Assembly: GCA_910589125.1 (NCBI GenBank) | Contig: CAJURX010000010.1 | Coordinates: 30,130-94,129, forward strand | Direction of reading: 5' to 3' | Origin: an uncultured Eggerthellaceae bacterium | Lineage (GTDB): Bacteria > Actinomycetota > Coriobacteriia > Coriobacteriales > Eggerthellaceae | Length of the DNA: 64,000 bases | Part shown: in pieces, positions 46,296 through 55,628 of the stretch | How positions within the stretch are numbered: the stretch's first letter is position 1 | Layout of the letters: every line of letters starts with the position of its first letter | Notes under the pieces: model-generated | Told to the model about the DNA's origin: nothing | What the model saw: the letters and a program-made list of their open reading frames with translations, nothing else | Databases searched by the model: none | Translations under genes and position numbers: made by a program

Positions 46296-47741
46296 ATGAG
46301 CGAAGAGCCGCTGCGCACCACCGATACGAGAGCGGAAGAGCGCGTGACGCGCATGGGCACGGCTTCGGTGCCCAAGCTCATCGTGGAATTCGCCGTGCCG
46401 TCCGTGGTGGGCATGGTGGTCAACGGCTCCTATAACCTGATCGACTCCATCTTCTTGGGCCATGCGATGGGAGAGGTCGGGCTCTCGGCAGTCACCGTGG
46501 CGAACCCCATCATGATCGTGTTCATCGCGCTCGCCATGCTCGTGGGCAATGGCGGGAACGCGCTCGCTGCGCTGCGCCTAGGCGAAGGCGACAAGGATGC
46601 CGCTGAGCGCTCGCTCGGGAACGTGGTCACGCTCTCCATCATCCTCTGGGTCCTCGTAGCGCTCGCCGCCGCGAATCCCACCCTCATGGACATGCTGCTC
46701 ACCGCTTCCAGCGCCACCGACGAGGTGAGGCCCTACGCGCGCACGTTCCTCCAGATACTCTGCTTCGGATTCATCCTGCAATCCATCGGGATGGGCGTGA
46801 ACAACTTCATCAGGACCTGCGGCGCGCCCAACCGCGCCCTTGGCACCATGGTGATCGGCCTGGTGGCAGCCACGGCATTCAACTTCTGGTTCGTCATCCT
46901 GCTCGGCTGGGGCGTTGCGGGAAGCGCCCTTGCCACGCTGGCTGGACAGGCATGCTCAGTGGCAGCCGTGCTCTGGTACTTCCTCTTCACGCCCGGTGTC
47001 CCCTTGAAGCTGCGCCTGCGCTGCCTCGCGCCGAAGCCACGCGTCATGGGCACCATCCTCGCATTCGGGTTCCCCAGCTTCGCCATCCAGGCTGGCATGG
47101 CCATCGTGAACTTCGTGCTGAACTACCAGCTCGCTCGCTACGGTGCGGCAAGCGATATCGGAGCGGTGAATGCGCTCGCATCCATCGGCGTCATCAGCCG
47201 CATCGGCATGTTCTCCGTCATGCCCCTGGTCGGAATCGCCATCGCCATCCAGCCACTGCTCGGATACAACTACGGGGCGAAGAAGATCGGGCGCGTGCGG
47301 CAGACGCTCTGGCTGGGCATCGCTGCCGCATCCGCTATCTCGTTGCTGGAGTGGGGCGTCATCATGCTCTTCCCCGAAGCCATCGTGGCAGCATTCGGCA
47401 TCACGACCGAGAGTCTAGTGGCATTCACCACCTTCGCGCTCAAGGTCCAATTCCTCATGCTCCCCTTCGTCGGATTCCAGATCGTGGGCGCCAATTACTT
47501 CCAGGCAACAGGGCAGCCCGCGAAATCCATCTTCCTGACGCTCACGCGCCAGATCCTGTTCCTCGTGCCGCTCCTCATGGTCATGCCGGACATCCTGCCA
47601 CAGATCGACCCTGCGCGAACGGGCCTGGATGCGCTCTACTTCGCAACACCCCTCTCTGATTTCCTCTCCATCTTCACCACGGTCCTGTTCATCGCCTGGG
47701 AGATGCGCCGCCTGCGCCAGATGCAAGGCAGCACCCGATGA
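46296..47741 (+). CDS. MATE-family multidrug efflux transporter (MepA-like)
   Basis: A 481-residue protein with 12 predicted membrane helices in two bundles of six, separated near residue 240. N-terminal IVEFAVPSVVGMVVNGSYNLIDS and LGHAMGEVGLSAVTVANPI are MATE landmarks and place it in the MepA/NorM-related group. It exports cationic drugs or metabolites using a sodium or proton gradient. AAGGAG lies 10 nt before the ATG; TATGCT at 46247-46252 could be its -10. Its stop overlaps mnmA by 4 nt. Confidence 0.92.
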   Translation: MSEEPLRTTDTRAEERVTRMGTASVPKLIVEFAVPSVVGMVVNGSYNLIDSIFLGHAMGEVGLSAVTVANPIMIVFIALAMLVGNGGNALAALRLGEGDKDAAERSLGNVVTLSIILWVLVALAAANPTLMDMLLTASSATDEVRPYARTFLQILCFGFILQSIGMGVNNFIRTCGAPNRALGTMVIGLVAATAFNFWFVILLGWGVAGSALATLAGQACSVAAVLWYFLFTPGVPLKLRLRCLAPKPRVMGTILAFGFPSFAIQAGMAIVNFVLNYQLARYGAASDIGAVNALASIGVISRIGMFSVMPLVGIAIAIQPLLGYNYGAKKIGRVRQTLWLGIAAASAISLLEWGVIMLFPEAIVAAFGITTESLVAFTTFALKVQFLMLPFVGFQIVGANYFQATGQPAKSIFLTLTRQILFLVPLLMVMPDILPQIDPARTGLDALYFATPLSDFLSIFTTVLFIAWEMRRLRQMQGSTR

Positions 47742-48844
47742 AGGACGTGCGCGCAGGCGAACGCGTGCTCTGCGCCATGAGCGGCGGGGTGGACAGCTCC
47801 GTTGCGGCATTGCTGCTGGTGGAGCAGGGGTTCGCGACGACCGGCGTCACGATGCATCTCTTCGATGCTGCAGCCCGCGCTGGTGGGGATGCGCATGGGT
47901 GCGGCACCTCAGAGGATGTGCGCGATGCGGAAGCGGTCTGCCGTCAGCTCGGCATCCCCCACCGCACCATCGACTTCACGGACCGCTTCGCCACCTGCGT
48001 GATCGATCGCTTCTGCGAGAGCTACCTTGCTGGTCGCACGCCGAACCCCTGCATCGACTGCAACCGGCATCTCAAGTTCGCTGGGCTCCAACGCTACCGA
48101 TGCGAAGCAGGTGCGGCCTACGTGGCCACCGGTCACTATGCGCAGCGCATCAAGGACCCACGAACGGGCCTGTGGCAGCTTGCGCGCGCGAAGGATGCGA
48201 CGAAGGACCAGAGCTACTTCCTCTACCATCTGACCCAAGACGATCTCGCCCACATGCTGTTCCCCTTGGGTGCCCTCGAGAAGAGCACGGTGCGCGAGCG
48301 AGCTGCCCAGCATGGATTCAGCAACGCGCACAAGGCTGAGAGCCAGGATATCTGCTTCGTTCCCGATGGCGACCATGTGGGCTTCATCGAGCGCTGGGCG
48401 CACCCGTCCTGCACCGATGCCGCCTTCGCTCCGGGAGACATCATCGACGCGGATGGGCGCATCCGAGGTCAGCATCGCGGCCTCATCCACTACACCCTCG
48501 GTCAGCGCAAGGGCATCGGCATCGCGAACCCTTCCCCCCTCTACGTGAAGGACAAGGACGTCGAGCGCAACGAGCTCATCGTGTCGGAGCACGAAGGTCT
48601 CATGACCGATGAGGTGCACCTTGAGGACATCAACCTCATCTCAGGGGACTACCGACCGCGCACGATCCCCATCACGGCGAAGCTGAGCTATCGGCATGAT
48701 GCAGTGGCTGCGGAGCTGCATATACGAGGAAGGGATTCCGCTCACCTGAAGCTCGCAGAGCCCCACGTGCGCCCCGCTCCCGGCCAAGCCGCCGTTGCCT
48801 ATCGCGACGATGTGGTCATCGGCGGGGGGACCGTCAGCCGCTGA
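47738..48844 (+). CDS. mnmA: tRNA-specific 2-thiouridylase MnmA
   Basis: A 368-residue enzyme with the PP-loop SGGVDSS (residues 15-21), the catalytic cysteine in TPNPCIDCNRHLKF, YVATGHYAQ, KDQSYFLY and the second cysteine in ESQDICFVPDG. It thiolates U34 of tRNAs for Lys, Glu and Gln, using sulfur from a cysteine desulfurase relay. The C-terminal beta-barrel (LIVSEHEGLMTDEV) is present. Its ATG overlaps the MATE stop (ATGA), though the two functions are unrelated. Convergent with the DUF6320 gene, 15 nt away. Confidence 0.95.
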   Translation: MKDVRAGERVLCAMSGGVDSSVAALLLVEQGFATTGVTMHLFDAAARAGGDAHGCGTSEDVRDAEAVCRQLGIPHRTIDFTDRFATCVIDRFCESYLAGRTPNPCIDCNRHLKFAGLQRYRCEAGAAYVATGHYAQRIKDPRTGLWQLARAKDATKDQSYFLYHLTQDDLAHMLFPLGALEKSTVRERAAQHGFSNAHKAESQDICFVPDGDHVGFIERWAHPSCTDAAFAPGDIIDADGRIRGQHRGLIHYTLGQRKGIGIANPSPLYVKDKDVERNELIVSEHEGLMTDEVHLEDINLISGDYRPRTIPITAKLSYRHDAVAAELHIRGRDSAHLKLAEPHVRPAPGQAAVAYRDDVVIGGGTVSR

Positions 48845-48859
48845 TGCGCTGCGCGCACC

Positions 48860-49516
48860 TCACGCATTGAAGAGCTTGCGCATCTCCGCGGCCAGCTGCG
48901 TGCGCGTGAGGCCGAGCATGAGCACCAGCAGGAGCACGGACACCACCGCACTCGCGATCGACAGCGCCGGTGTCCTCACCACACCTGCTATGAGGAAGGC
49001 CAGCGGCACCATGCCCAGGACCACGTCATAGAGCAGATACTTCGCATACCCCTGGACGAACGAATCCCGGAACAGGATCACCAGCACCCCGTTGGAGAGC
49101 AGCGCGATGATGCAGACCAAGGGAATGGCGAAGCTGGGTATCGCACGCGCTCCGGTAGCGAAGAAGAGCAGCAGTGCCACGCCGAGCAGCACGAGGAAAT
49201 AGCGCTCCACCATGCGGATGAAGTCAGGTGCATGCACGATGATGTTCCGCACGAACACGTAGTTCAGGAGCACTGCGAGCGCAACAGCGCAGATGAGCAC
49301 CACGGAAGCACCCACGAGCACCCCTGCCGCAACGGTGGCGATGATGCATGCGATGGTGATGCCCAGAAGCCAGCGCTTCGCGAGCTTCTTCGGCTTGACG
49401 AGCGCGCTTTGGGGGAACACGGCGTCTGTCGGCGTGCCCTCCAGCGCGCTTCCGCACAAGGCGCATGCGTCGAGATGGCCCGTATACCCGATCCGGCAGC
49501 GAGGGCAGCGCATCAT
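48860..49516 (-). CDS. DUF6320 zinc-ribbon membrane protein
   Basis: A 218-residue protein. The N-terminus is a zinc ribbon (CPRCRIGY, CALCGSAL), then about six membrane helices from residue 47 onward. This matches the DUF6320 family, which is found beside condensation-domain acyltransferases and alpha/beta hydrolases. Function unknown; it may be the membrane partner of that pair. Its ATG overlaps the acyltransferase stop by 4 nt. Confidence 0.78.
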   Translation of the reverse strand: MMRCPRCRIGYTGHLDACALCGSALEGTPTDAVFPQSALVKPKKLAKRWLLGITIACIIATVAAGVLVGASVVLICAVALAVLLNYVFVRNIIVHAPDFIRMVERYFLVLLGVALLLFFATGARAIPSFAIPLVCIIALLSNGVLVILFRDSFVQGYAKYLLYDVVLGMVPLAFLIAGVVRTPALSIASAVVSVLLLVLMLGLTRTQLAAEMRKLFNA

Positions 49517-50835
49517 GAGCGCATCACCCCCCGCCGCTCAGGCCCCTTGTGCATGAGCGCTTCCTCCAGCTGCGCTTGCTTGAGGTCATGGTCCACCTGT
49601 GCCGCATCCTTGCTGACGCTGATGGTGCCCTCGATCCCCAGATCCGTGAACACGGCGCAGAAGCGGCGGATGACCTCATGCCGCACGAACACGGTGGATA
49701 TGCCGATGCTGAGCACATCGCCGAAGGTGCAGAGGACCATGTTCAGCCCCCGGGTGGAGGTCAGGACGTTGATATCGCGCACGTAGGCAGCAGTAGGCTC
49801 CTCGAGCTGGATGCGCCCTATGCTGGATACCGTAGTGGTCACGTCCTTGGCGGCCTTCGCCTCTGCCAGCTTGAGCACGGCATCCTTCACGAAGAGCGGA
49901 GCCACGCGCAAGGCAGGATTCTTCTCCAGCTTTATCATGCGATTCATGCGCCGCTTGAGCGCGTCGGGATCGGTGGCGCTCAGAAGCTGCTCCTGCACCA
50001 CGCGGGCGATATCCTCGAGCGGCTCATCCGAGCCGCATGGCACGTAGCTCACGAACGCGAGACCGAAGAAGTTGCGCAGCGTATCAGACCCGAATAGCTC
50101 GCGCAGGTCAACGGGTATGTCCATGTGGATGGCACGCGTGCGCTCAGAGGCGGGCATGACGTCCCGTATGCTCGCGATCAGCGCTGCGATCACCAATGAG
50201 GTGACGCTCACGCCCATGCGCTTCGCGTGCGCGTGCACCGCGCTCGCCGAGAGATGGTATTCCATGAACGTGGGGTCAGCCAGCGCCTTCCAGCCCGTGA
50301 GATGGTAGACCTCCTGCTTGGCATCGGACCCCGCCTTCGCGCGCTCGAAGTTCGCCGTGTAGCTATCCTCCGTCCGCCGCTCCTGCGGGATGGCGCTCTG
50401 CGGGACGGAGCAGACTGGCTGGTAGCGCTCCTCGACATAGGAGCTCAGCAGCACGCGGAAGAACTCCAACGTGCCACGACCGTCCGAGACCATGTGCGAC
50501 ATCTCCATGTTGATGCGCGTGCCGTAGTAGGTCACGCGGAAGAGCACGCTGTCGGTATCCACATGCAACCGAGCACAGACGGGCAGATCCTCCGCATGGA
50601 CGCGGGGTGCTTCTTCGGCGGGTTCCAGGTAGTGCCAGAAGAGCCCGCTGCGGAGCTTGACGTTGAACCCGGGGAAGCGCGCCACGGCACGGTCGAGGGC
50701 AGCTTGCAATGCCACCGGGTCCACCTCGTCAGCCATGGTGGCCGAGAAGCGGAACACGGTCTGGCCGTTGCGTCCCGCCTGCGCGGAATAGAACTTCCCG
50801 ACGTTGTCTAATCTGTACCAATCAGAGCGAGCCAC
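49513..50835 (-). CDS. Condensation-domain/alcohol acetyltransferase-like protein
   Basis: A 440-residue protein of the condensation (CoA-dependent acyltransferase) fold. The catalytic motif is HMVSDG, i.e. HxxxDG, near residue 125; the second structural block includes DIPVDLRELFGSDTLRNFFG. The start is a GTG giving VARSDWYRLDNVGKFYSAQ, because W-x-RLDN-x-x-K-x-Y is the usual N-terminus; an ATG 33 codons later would remove it. It overlaps the hydrolase gene by 28 nt. It may join an acyl group to an alcohol or amine; PapA-like lipid ester synthesis is the nearest analogy. Confidence 0.82.
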   Translation of the reverse strand: MARSDWYRLDNVGKFYSAQAGRNGQTVFRFSATMADEVDPVALQAALDRAVARFPGFNVKLRSGLFWHYLEPAEEAPRVHAEDLPVCARLHVDTDSVLFRVTYYGTRINMEMSHMVSDGRGTLEFFRVLLSSYVEERYQPVCSVPQSAIPQERRTEDSYTANFERAKAGSDAKQEVYHLTGWKALADPTFMEYHLSASAVHAHAKRMGVSVTSLVIAALIASIRDVMPASERTRAIHMDIPVDLRELFGSDTLRNFFGLAFVSYVPCGSDEPLEDIARVVQEQLLSATDPDALKRRMNRMIKLEKNPALRVAPLFVKDAVLKLAEAKAAKDVTTTVSSIGRIQLEEPTAAYVRDINVLTSTRGLNMVLCTFGDVLSIGISTVFVRHEVIRRFCAVFTDLGIEGTISVSKDAAQVDHDLKQAQLEEALMHKGPERRGVMRS

Positions 50836-51818
50836 TTCGACCCATCCCCCTGCGGAACCCCGTCGCCATCCAAGAAGCTCTCGATGATCTTGTACGTATC
50901 GCGCACGAATCCGAACACCGTGGGATACAGGAAGTACCCATGCACAGCATCCAAGATGCGCACGCATTCGACCTGAGCCCCCTCTGCCTCCAAGCGCGCA
51001 GCATAGGCCTCCCCCTCGTCGCGCAGCGGGCAGTACTCAGCGCTCACGACGAGCGTCCGCGGTTGATGGGACAGATCCGGCATCAGCAGAGGCGCGAAAT
51101 AGGGATCCTCCCGATCCTCAGGCCGCGAGAGGTACATGTCGATGTAGCCCTCTATGTCCTCGCGCGTCAGGATGTAATCCTCACCGTTCTCGCGAACGGA
51201 ATCGAAGATGGTGGTCAGGCTGTGGTCATCATAGGTCAGTGGATACAGGAGGATCTGCGTCGTGGGCATGAACTCTCCCCGATCGCGCGCCATGAGCGAG
51301 ACCACCGCCGCAAGGTTGCCCCCTGCCGAATCACCGAACAGCACGATATGCTCAGGGTCCACATCGGGCAGGAGCTCCTTCGCGAACAGCTGCCGCGCCA
51401 CCTCATAGCAATCCTCGGGAGCTGCGGGGAACGGATGCTCGGGCGAGCGACGATAATCCACCGCCACCACCCTGCGCTCCAGCTTGATGGCCATCTTCAT
51501 GCAGGTGTCAGCATAGAAGTCGACATCCCCGTTCGCCCAGCCGCCGCCATGGAAGAACAGGATGGTCCCCTTGAAATCCTCATCCACATGCAGGCCGGCC
51601 TTGAAGGAGAAGTCTATGTCCAGGGGCGTGAACACGCGCAAGGGTATCTCGTAGCCATCCACGGCCTTCGCGCTGAGGGAATCTATGCGGCAGCGCGGGT
51701 CAGCGATGGTCAGCTTGCCCGACGCCTCCTCAGCCGCGCGCTGCGTCTTGTACGAGCCCTTGATGCTCGGGCGCAGCTTCGTTATGGCCTTCACGGCCGC
51801 AAGGGCCACTTTGTTCAT
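50808..51818 (-). CDS. Alpha/beta hydrolase, hormone-sensitive-lipase family
   Basis: A 336-residue esterase/lipase-like enzyme. It has the oxyanion motif FFHGGGWANGD, the nucleophile Ser in FGDSAGGNLA, and plausible Asp (RDEGEAY) and His (AVHGYF) partners. HGGG plus GDSAG is diagnostic of the HSL/AcCoA-esterase family. The ATG used follows GGGAGCATC. It is first in a coupled three-gene set with a condensation-type acyltransferase and a DUF6320 protein, so its substrate may be the ester made or used by the acyltransferase. Confidence 0.88.
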   Translation of the reverse strand: MNKVALAAVKAITKLRPSIKGSYKTQRAAEEASGKLTIADPRCRIDSLSAKAVDGYEIPLRVFTPLDIDFSFKAGLHVDEDFKGTILFFHGGGWANGDVDFYADTCMKMAIKLERRVVAVDYRRSPEHPFPAAPEDCYEVARQLFAKELLPDVDPEHIVLFGDSAGGNLAAVVSLMARDRGEFMPTTQILLYPLTYDDHSLTTIFDSVRENGEDYILTREDIEGYIDMYLSRPEDREDPYFAPLLMPDLSHQPRTLVVSAEYCPLRDEGEAYAARLEAEGAQVECVRILDAVHGYFLYPTVFGFVRDTYKIIESFLDGDGVPQGDGSKWLALIGTD

Positions 51819-51931
51819 GATGCTCCCACCTCCGTGCGTCTCGCATGCATGCTCCCATGCTATGCGATGATGCCCCATCCCGCAGGAGGAGATGTGCGCC
51901 CGTTACGAAGATGAGGGCTGCGCTGCACCCC

Positions 51932-52387
51932 TCACGCCACGCGCGACTTCTTCGTGACCGGACAGGTGATGGAGCCGCCACGATGCACGTAGTGGATGAG
52001 GAAGCCGATGCCTGCCAGCGTCAGCGCGCATCCGAGCCCGGTATAGAAGAACGCCACGAACCAGCCAGGCACGAGGCCGAATGAGCGCAGAGCGATGCCG
52101 CCGCCCATCATCACGATCATGATGATGTAGCCCTTCAAGTCGAAGAAGCGCATGACATGCATGAGGCGTTCGCCGTATCCTCGGATGCGGTCGGAATGCT
52201 TGCCCACCAGCTTGCTGAACATCATATGGAAGAGGAGGAATGTCCCGGGGATCCCGATGATCAGGAGCCAGAGAGGCGTTCTGCCCTCCATGATGGCCAC
52301 GATGCCCAAGCGGACGATGTTGGCTCCCGCCAGCACCCATACCACCGCCGCGACGATCAGCAGGTATCGAGAACGAACCTTCAACAT
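51932..52387 (-). CDS. Small integral membrane protein, unknown
   Basis: A 151-residue protein with about four membrane helices (YLLIVAAVVWVLAGANIV, WLLIIGIPGTFLLFHMMF, IIMIVMMGGGIALR, FVAFFYTGLGCALTLAGIGF) and a C-terminal VHRGGSITCPVTKKSRVA tail. No family was recognised. GGAG lies 9 nt before the ATG. It is divergent from the copper ATPase gene, but no metal-binding motif is seen. Confidence 0.7.
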   Translation of the reverse strand: MLKVRSRYLLIVAAVVWVLAGANIVRLGIVAIMEGRTPLWLLIIGIPGTFLLFHMMFSKLVGKHSDRIRGYGERLMHVMRFFDLKGYIIMIVMMGGGIALRSFGLVPGWFVAFFYTGLGCALTLAGIGFLIHYVHRGGSITCPVTKKSRVA

Positions 52388-52446
52388 ATCGGAGCTCCTC
52401 TCCGCTGTCCTTCCTGCCGGGATGATACTGCTCCCCACGAGGGAAG

Positions 52447-52452
52447 TATAAT
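52447..52452 (+). promoter_or_regulatory. TATAAT -10 box of the copper ATPase gene
   Basis: Consensus -10 hexamer 38 nt upstream of the ATG, in the 103-nt divergent gap. No consensus -35 and no CsoR- or CopY-type operator was recognised. Confidence 0.45.
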
Positions 52453-52490
52453 AGCGGCATCTGCACGAAGCGAGCTAAGGACGAGGGAAG

Positions 52491-54860
52491 ATGGCAACAG
52501 AGGAGACCGGCGCATCCGAGGCGCGCTTGCGCCTGGCGATAGACGGCATGCACTGCGCGAACTGCGCAGCGAACATAGAGAAGCACTACCGCGCCACGCC
52601 GGGTGTCGTGGATGTGGCGGTGAACTTGGCGAACAACACGGGGAAGGTGGTGTTCGATCCGGCGCAAGCCAGCGTAGATGACATGCTCGCTGTGTTCGAC
52701 GACCTCTCCTTCACAGCAGAGATCATCCCCGAGGATGCCCCGCTCGTGGACGAGAAGCGACGTGCGCGCGAAGCCGCACGGGCGAAGCGCGATCGTGCGG
52801 TGTTCACCTTCTCTGCCGCGCTCACCGCAATCATCGTCTGCATCGGCATGATCCCCGGCTGGCACATGGGCGTGGGCAGCGCCCTTGCGAGCGCCTTCGT
52901 CCCCGACCCCACGCACGCCCAAGCCATGTTCGCATGCAATATCCTGCTCATGGCCCTGACGCTGCCCGTCCAGTTCGGATGCGGGGCACGCTTCTACAAG
53001 GGGGCATGGGCCTCGCTCAAGAGCGGATCGGCGAACATGGATGTGCTCGTTGCGCTGGGAACGTCCATCGCCTTCGCGTTCTCCGCATACATCACGTTCC
53101 TTCCAGCCCTCTCTGGGGACTGGGGACCGAACAGCGCAGCCATGGAGATCAACGATGGGATGCCCTACTTCGAGACCTGTGCCATGCTCATCACATTCGT
53201 GCTGCTGGGCAAGATCTTGGAAGGGCGCGCGAAGGGCGCGACGAACCAAGCCATCGAATCGCTCATGAACCTGACGCCACCGACGGCGCATGTGCTGCGC
53301 GGCGGCCAAGAGCAGGACGTGCCGCTCGCTCAGGTGGTAGCAGGGGATGCCGTGCTCGTGCGCCCGGGCGAGAAGATCCCGGTGGATGGCGTGGTCATGG
53401 AGGGATCCACCGAGGTGGACGAATCCATGCTCACCGGGGAGGCCCTGCCCGTGATGAAGGTCGCGGGCGATGCGGTCACCGGCGGCACGCAGAACGCATC
53501 GGGCTCCGTGACCGTGCGCGCGCTGCGCGTGGGCACGGATTCCACGCTGGCGCGCATCGTGCGAGCCGTGGAAGAGGCGCAGGGGTCGAAAGCGCCCATC
53601 CAGCGCATCGCAGACAGGATCGCGTCAGTGTTCGTGCCCGCCATCCTGATCATCGCGCTCGCGGTGTTCTGCATCTGGTTCTTCTTCGTGGAGCCGAATG
53701 TGCCGGGGCAGCGCCTGCAGCAAGCGCTCATGCCCGCCATCGCGGTCATCTGCGTGGCGTGCCCCTGTGCGCTCGGGCTGGCTACGCCCACGGCCCTCAT
53801 GGTGGGCATGGGCAAGGGCGCGCAGATGGGCGTGCTCATCAAGGACGGCTCGGTGCTGGAATCGCTCGGCGGCCTCAAGGCAGCCGTGTTCGACAAGACC
53901 GGCACGCTCACGATAGGCGCTCCGACGGTCGTGGCGTGCAGCGTTGCGGATGATGCGCTGCGCATGGTGGCTGCCGTGGAGGGTAGGAGCGAGCACCCGC
54001 TCGCCCGCGCTGTGGTCGCCTATGCTGAAGAGCGCGGGTTGGCTCCCTTCCCCTCCGTGGATGGCTTCGAAGCCATTGTGGGCGAAGGCGTGCGCGGCAC
54101 CGTGGAGGGGCATGAGGTGCTCGTGGGCATCGGACAGGATAGGGATGGCGCTGAGGGCGCGACAGGGTCGATCGTGCGCATCGACGGCGAAGCGGCAGGG
54201 AGCATCCAGTTCCGGGACGAGCCGAAGCCGGATGCGGCGGATACGGTCCGCGCGCTCTTGCATGACCATGGCGTCACCTCCTACATGGTCACGGGCGATG
54301 CACCACGCGCTGCCGCCGCCATCGCCGCAGAGGTGGGGATCAGCCCCGAGCACGTGTTCGCCCAGGTGAAACCCTTGCAGAAGGCAGACCGCGTGCGAGC
54401 GGTGAAGAGCGGCGAAGATGTGACCGCTTTGGAGGAGCGGACTGCCGCGCTCATGGACGCTCAAGGCACCCCAGACAGCTCTCGCGATGCCTCACGGGAG
54501 CAGCGCGAGGAAGGACCGCTTCCCGTGGTGGCATTCGTGGGAGACGGGATCAATGACGCTCCCGCCCTTGCAGCTGCGGACGTGGGTGTGGCGCTGGCCT
54601 CGGGAACGGACGTTGCCCTGGATGCAGGCTCGGTCGTGCTCATGCGCAACAAGCTCTCCGACCTCTTGGTGGCGCTGCGCCTCTCCCGTGCCACCATGCG
54701 CAAGATCAAGCAGAACCTGTTCTGGGCCCTCATCTACAACTGCATCATGATCCCATTGGCCGCAGTGGGCATCTTGGCCCCAGCGCTGGCCGGAGCCGCC
54801 ATGGCGCTCTCAAGCGTATCGGTCGTCTGCAACTCGCTCCTGTTGAAGCGCTTCAGATGA
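52491..54860 (+). CDS. copA: Copper-translocating P1B-type ATPase
   Basis: A 789-residue P-type ATPase: one heavy-metal-associated domain (GMHCANC, Cys 22 and 25), eight membrane helices with the CPC motif (424-426) in [13 protein letters not shown], phospho-Asp in DKTGT (468-472), SEHP near 500, TGD at 601-603 and [10 protein letters not shown] near 684. CPC and the HMA point to Cu(I) export. A hydrophilic insertion (about residues 641-677) sits between KADRVRAVK and [10 protein letters not shown], where relatives have few residues. AAG-GACGAGGGAAG precedes the ATG. Confidence 0.94.
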   Translation: MATEETGASEARLRLAIDGMHCANCAANIEKHYRATPGVVDVAVNLANNTGKVVFDPAQASVDDMLAVFDDLSFTAEIIPEDAPLVDEKRRAREAARAKRDRAVFTFSAALTAIIVCIGMIPGWHMGVGSALASAFVPDPTHAQAMFACNILLMALTLPVQFGCGARFYKGAWASLKSGSANMDVLVALGTSIAFAFSAYITFLPALSGDWGPNSAAMEINDGMPYFETCAMLITFVLLGKILEGRAKGATNQAIESLMNLTPPTAHVLRGGQEQDVPLAQVVAGDAVLVRPGEKIPVDGVVMEGSTEVDESMLTGEALPVMKVAGDAVTGGTQNASGSVTVRALRVGTDSTLARIVRAVEEAQGSKAPIQRIADRIASVFVPAILIIALAVFCIWFFFVEPNVPGQRLQQALMPAIAVICVACPCALGLATPTALMVGMGKGAQMGVLIKDGSVLESLGGLKAAVFDKTGTLTIGAPTVVACSVADDALRMVAAVEGRSEHPLARAVVAYAEERGLAPFPSVDGFEAIVGEGVRGTVEGHEVLVGIGQDRDGAEGATGSIVRIDGEAAGSIQFRDEPKPDAADTVRALLHDHGVTSYMVTGDAPRAAAAIAAEVGISPEHVFAQVKPLQKADRVRAVKSGEDVTALEERTAALMDAQGTPDSSRDASREQREEGPLPVVAFVGDGINDAPALAAADVGVALASGTDVALDAGSVVLMRNKLSDLLVALRLSRATMRKIKQNLFWALIYNCIMIPLAAVGILAPALAGAAMALSSVSVVCNSLLLKRFR

Positions 54861-54888
54861 CACCAAGGCACAGATGCGCACCGCATAG

Positions 54889-54918
54889 CTAGAGTTGGCT
54901 AGAACTGGCTAGAACTGC
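54889..54918. repeat. Three tandem 10-bp repeats at the end of the ABC permease gene
   Basis: CTAGAGTTGG, CTAGAACTGG and CTAGAACTGC follow each other. The third covers the permease stop codon (minus strand), so the stop context is repeated downstream of the gene. Confidence 0.6.
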
Positions 54919-55628
54919 CGCGCGCGATACAGCCTCGCGGAGAGCAGTGCCGAGAGGAAGAAGACCACGATGGCTGCGCTCGCGATGATGATGCCGACCA
55001 CGACAAAGGGGCCGCCGATGTGGGCGAACATCTCCTCGAGCGCGCCCAGGCCCCCTGGCAGCGACATGGTCAAGAGACCGCTCTCGCTCGCGAGCCAAGG
55101 CCCGAGGGCGAACAGGAGGACGAGGATGACCGGGACCAGCCGCGTCCCCTTCGTCATGCCGAAGCGCATGAAGAGCGGGAGCGTGAGCGCTGCCACGAAG
55201 AGGATGAGCGCGCTCGCACAGCTGATCACGCCGAAGATCACCGATGGCGGATTCTCGGATGCCATGAGGCCGAGCACCTGCATATCAGGAGGAGCAACGC
55301 TCATGACCCCCATCACCACCAGAGAGAACAGCGCCGCCGCCACATCGCAGATGACCACCATGGCGAACACGGATGCGTACCGACCATAGGCCACCTGCGC
55401 GCGGCTGATGGGCAACGTCAAACGGAACCGCTCCCAACCGTTCAGCTCATCGTAGGCGCTGATGGTGAAGGCGTACATGAGGGGGACCATTGCGCAGATG
55501 GCCGCGATGCTGACCACCAGGCTTCCAGACATCACCACCATCACCACCGCAACGATGGCGCAGATAAGGGTGAACTGCCCGAAGGATCCCTTCATGGTCA
55601 CGAAGTCAGAGGCTATCATGGCTCTCAT
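54909..55628 (-). CDS. ABC-2 type permease (ABC2_membrane_5-like)
   Basis: A 239-residue membrane protein with about six helices and no large external domain. The region after the second helix, SAYDELNGWERFRLTLPISRAQVAYGRY, is the conserved block of YtrC/ABC2_membrane_5 permeases. It overlaps the ATPase gene by 4 nt (ATGA). With the GntR regulator upstream it forms a Ytr/Bcr-like exporter operon, a type often linked to cell-wall antibiotic or membrane stress; that link is family knowledge. Confidence 0.86.
   Translation of the reverse strand: MRAMIASDFVTMKGSFGQFTLICAIVAVVMVVMSGSLVVSIAAICAMVPLMYAFTISAYDELNGWERFRLTLPISRAQVAYGRYASVFAMVVICDVAAALFSLVVMGVMSVAPPDMQVLGLMASENPPSVIFGVISCASALILFVAALTLPLFMRFGMTKGTRLVPVILVLLFALGPWLASESGLLTMSLPGGLGALEEMFAHIGGPFVVVGIIIASAAIVVFFLSALLSARLYRARQF

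Noticed and set aside
50836..50967. Longer N-terminus for the condensation-domain gene.
   Set aside because: The extra codons are antisense-like sequence inside the hydrolase gene, and the family N-terminus begins at the GTG.
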